A DNA stretch of 64,000 bases from Fratercula arctica (lineage: Eukaryota; Chordata; Aves; Charadriiformes; Alcidae), in NCBI GenBank assembly GCA_947846985.1, contig CANTUZ010000002.1, positions 129,108,889 through 129,172,888 on the forward strand. The letters are read 5' to 3'. The notes beneath the pieces are model-generated. The model searched no databases, was not told where the DNA came from, and saw nothing but the letters and a program-made list of their open reading frames with translations. The position numbers were made by a program, and so were the translations under genes. This document shows, in pieces, positions 61,863-64,000 of the stretch (its first letter is position 1; every line of letters starts with the position of its first letter).

Positions 61863-62854
61863 TGAGTACTGTGGTGTCTGCTCAGGAGGGACCTAGCAGC
61901 TGGGGCTTCCCAGTGAAAAGATTGAGCTTGGTCAGTTGCTTTGTCACCAATATTCTTCCTTCATTGAACTCATCGTGCAGCTTCCTTCATGCAAGTGGCT
62001 TTCTGCACTTTGCAGTCATCCCCGGAATCCGTCGGATGAAAAAACACAGTGTGCACACCCGCTGTCCCTCTCTTCCTTTTTATCCATATGTACAAATACC
62101 TGAAACGCTGTTGAGCTGGCCAGAGCTGCTCCTTCACTGGGCTGCTGGCAGCATGGCCACAGAAGGCACAAGTAAATGTGCAAATTCCCAGGGAGGGAAA
62201 CATCAGCTCATTGGATGTAAACAGGAAAAATGTACACTATACAACATACAGGGGCATTCCCTAATTTAAATCTAATCTCTCCTAAACCCTGTCTGGCAAG
62301 GACAGCAATATATTTGCACTGACAATCACTGCATTTTCCTCACAGGAGGCTGGAATCTGCAGCGGGCTGGTGGGGCAGCAGCTCAGCCTGCCCTCCCTCC
62401 TGCTCCCTGCTGCTTTATTTCTCCTCACCCTGCTGGGAAGTGTGCTGCTGGCCAAATGCCACCCCCACTGCCCCCCAGCCCCATCACAGCTGGCACTTGC
62501 CATTCAGAAGGGAGAGGAGGACGCTATAGGGTAGTTAAATGCCTTTTTTAGTGCTCAATCCGGATCCATCATCTTGCTTGCAAGTGGGAGTGAACTCAAT
62601 CCAGGACTGAATGGCCTCAGCTTCTATGAGCTATTGGGACACTCAAGGCCCCATCCATCAAGACATTGGGTGCCTTTGACTTCTAATGCAGTCAGCTGCT
62701 ACCCGGCAGGACAAGGACTGCAATTCCCAGTAAAAGACAGTTAGACTCTGTAATGACTTGCAAATAACGCAGAAAACACCCTTCACCCATTTGCTAGTAC
62801 CACAAATATAAAACCCCAATGCATCAGGCAGAAAACAAATCTACAGCCTATTAG

Positions 62855-64000
62855 TGTACACTGCAGCGTCCAATAATTTATTTTCATCCTTTCTATTAAT
62901 TTCATTGCAATAGTCTTAATAATTAGCACCAAAATTTACATATACATGTTTAATGTGCAAGACAATCAGTACCTTCAATTGCAAGTACAAGCGAAATCCT
63001 TCACATACTTTTACAGACAACTCATCAAATATGGTAGAAGGGTGTTAATATTGTAGTACAAGATATTTGGGGATTCTTCAAGCAGAAGAAAATGCACAAA
63101 GTTAAAAGCACTATAGAGGATGAACCACTTAAATAAATAACCCTCATTCGCAAGAAACAAGACTACCTGCATGGGAAGCTAACCGTGCATTTCATAGCAC
63201 TTTGAAGCCATTTCTAGTCATAACACTTATTTCATCACTAAGTAGCTGATGATTTCACCAAATCCTGAGTTATTTATGGGACTGAACCAGCAAAGCCTTC
63301 ATACACAGAATTTGTGTTTCTGTTGGCCAGGGTTCTGCAGGCCTGGGGAAAAACACCTCCATACAGGCAGACAGCTGGAAGCAAGGTTCAGTTCCCCCAC
63401 CTGTACTTCAGCACGGTTTGTAGACAAAAGTACTGTGAGAATTTTCTGCTCAGGAATGAATTTTACTTATTTAGAGATCACCAGCTCAGGCACCAATATG
63501 TACAAAATTCAGACTGAGGTATTACAGGAATCTTTGATACTAAAATAAGCAAAAAAATTAAGACAAAATGTGATATTCATTGTACCCAAAACCCTACATG
63601 TATGTACAATACTAATGGCTTGCTTATTTCAGATACTGCCTAGTGCTGGGCCTCAATATTTTACTTAAAAGTAAGTGGATCTATACATATTTGTAATATT
63701 TTTACCATGAAAACAACGAGGACAGAGCAACTTAAGGTACAATAAACTATAGAAAATTAGTGCAAATCAATAGATATTTATAGATACAGTATCTGCATGA
63801 TATAATTAGATGTGCAGGAAATACTTTTTATAGTTCTAGACTGTACTTATAGAGATTGTTACGGTTGGCATAAAATAAAAGCTATTGTCTCTGATACTTA
63901 TGTGCAAAGTCTTTGTTAATCCTAGCTGATCTAGGATATTAAGAGAACCTCATCAATCCAGTAACATCAAATCATCTGTGTTAATTACCCAGCTTCAGCA
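62855..64000 (-). other. Putative distal 3'UTR of a minus-strand gene (continues beyond window)
   Basis: On the minus strand this stretch is T-rich over A in most of the lines I counted (for example 63061-63180 and 63721-63780), as terminal UTRs usually are. It ends with AATAAA at 62877-62882, followed by GT-containing sequence (TGTAGATTTGTTTTCTG). It carries the AU-rich nonamer TTATTTATT at 63132-63140 and TACCTCA (a let-7 7-mer) at 63515-63521, and has no long frame. The gene body would lie beyond base 64000, so the product is unknown. Against this, AT-rich conserved intergenic DNA can look similar, and the plus strand also has an AATAAA (63874-63879). Confidence 0.35.
62877..62882 (-). terminator. 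Canonical polyadenylation signal AATAAA (minus strand)
   Basis: Plus-strand TTTATT gives AATAAA on the minus strand. Cleavage would be expected roughly 15-25 bp further along, near 62852-62865, where GT-bearing sequence follows. AATAAA is frequent by chance in AT-rich DNA. The call depends on the UTR interpretation of the DNA upstream. Confidence 0.35.

Larger units (their letters stand above)
55300..62850. other. Non-coding stretch, no gene recognised
   Basis: No gene recognised. Contents named separately are a CpG cluster (56365-56490), an alternating purine/pyrimidine stretch (57461-57518), enhancer-like blocks (57640-57890, 59590-59760, 61345-61475), an A-rich run (59476-59507) and a CR1-like tail (61804-61862). 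A T run lies at about 55315-55332. GC-richer DNA near 60980-61110 and 62340-62480 carries overlapping chance frames on both strands. Confidence 0.55.

Noticed and set aside
1..64000. tRNA, rRNA, U6/7SK-type RNA genes, CRISPR arrays, bacterial operons, LTR retroviral genes
   Set aside because: I looked for characteristic boxes and repeat/spacer patterns and saw none. A structural search (Infernal, tRNAscan) could still find small RNAs or microRNA hairpins I cannot see.

Overview
The window reads as vertebrate nuclear DNA, most likely from a bird. The strongest evidence is a set of CR1 LINE fragments: a clean 3' end at about 14660-14948 with the octamer tail typical of CR1, a longer decayed reverse-transcriptase fragment on the minus strand at about 21525-22095, and two probable 3'-tail scraps at 27693-27719 and 61804-61862. 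No Alu, B1/B2 or L1 material was recognised. CR1 is also common in turtles and crocodilians, so 'bird' is the best reading but not proven. Nothing bacterial, plasmid-like or phage-like is present: no operons, no ribosome-binding-site/ORF series, no CRISPR array, and no rRNA or tRNA gene that I could recognise.

I could not identify any complete protein-coding gene. Open frames are short (the longest is 191 codons), many begin at non-ATG codons, and the longest lie in pyrimidine-rich tracts where stop codons are rare by composition. The only frames whose products I recognise are the CR1 pol remnants. The most gene-like segment is the right edge, about 62855-64000. It looks like the distal 3'UTR of a minus-strand gene whose coding part would lie to the right of the window: T-rich on the minus strand, an AATAAA signal at 62877-62882, an AU-rich nonamer and a let-7-type seed site. 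This is an inference.

Layout. 1-8280: unannotated sequence with short repeats and pyrimidine tracts. 8288-8890: a diverged module of about 120 bp present twice, about 480 bp apart. 10200-16510: several enhancer-like blocks, the best at 13443-13680 (PBX/MEIS, FOX and homeodomain-type words plus retained CpGs), and the CR1 copy at 14.7 kb. 20.2-22.1 kb: a 20-bp palindrome and the minus-strand CR1. 23950-24520: CpG-enriched, promoter- or insulator-like DNA with CTCF-like and CRE-like sites and a TATA-like box. 28.3-28.7 kb: enhancer-like blocks. 31117-31310: an almost pure A/T tract whose centre is a perfect spacer-free palindrome of pentamers. 32-34 kb: two local duplications and an enhancer-like block. 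36.5-48 kb: further candidate regulatory blocks and a degenerate 46-bp minisatellite. 51.1 kb: a run of 34 T. 55030-55290: a cluster of seven GATA cores. 56.4 kb: an isolated CpG cluster. 59-62 kb: enhancer-like sequence and a CR1 tail.

Taken together, this fits an intergenic gene desert or a very large intron beside a developmental regulator, with scattered candidate cis-regulatory elements. That interpretation rests on motif content and texture only. Conservation, the actual test, cannot be seen from one sequence. No previously undescribed multi-gene system was found.
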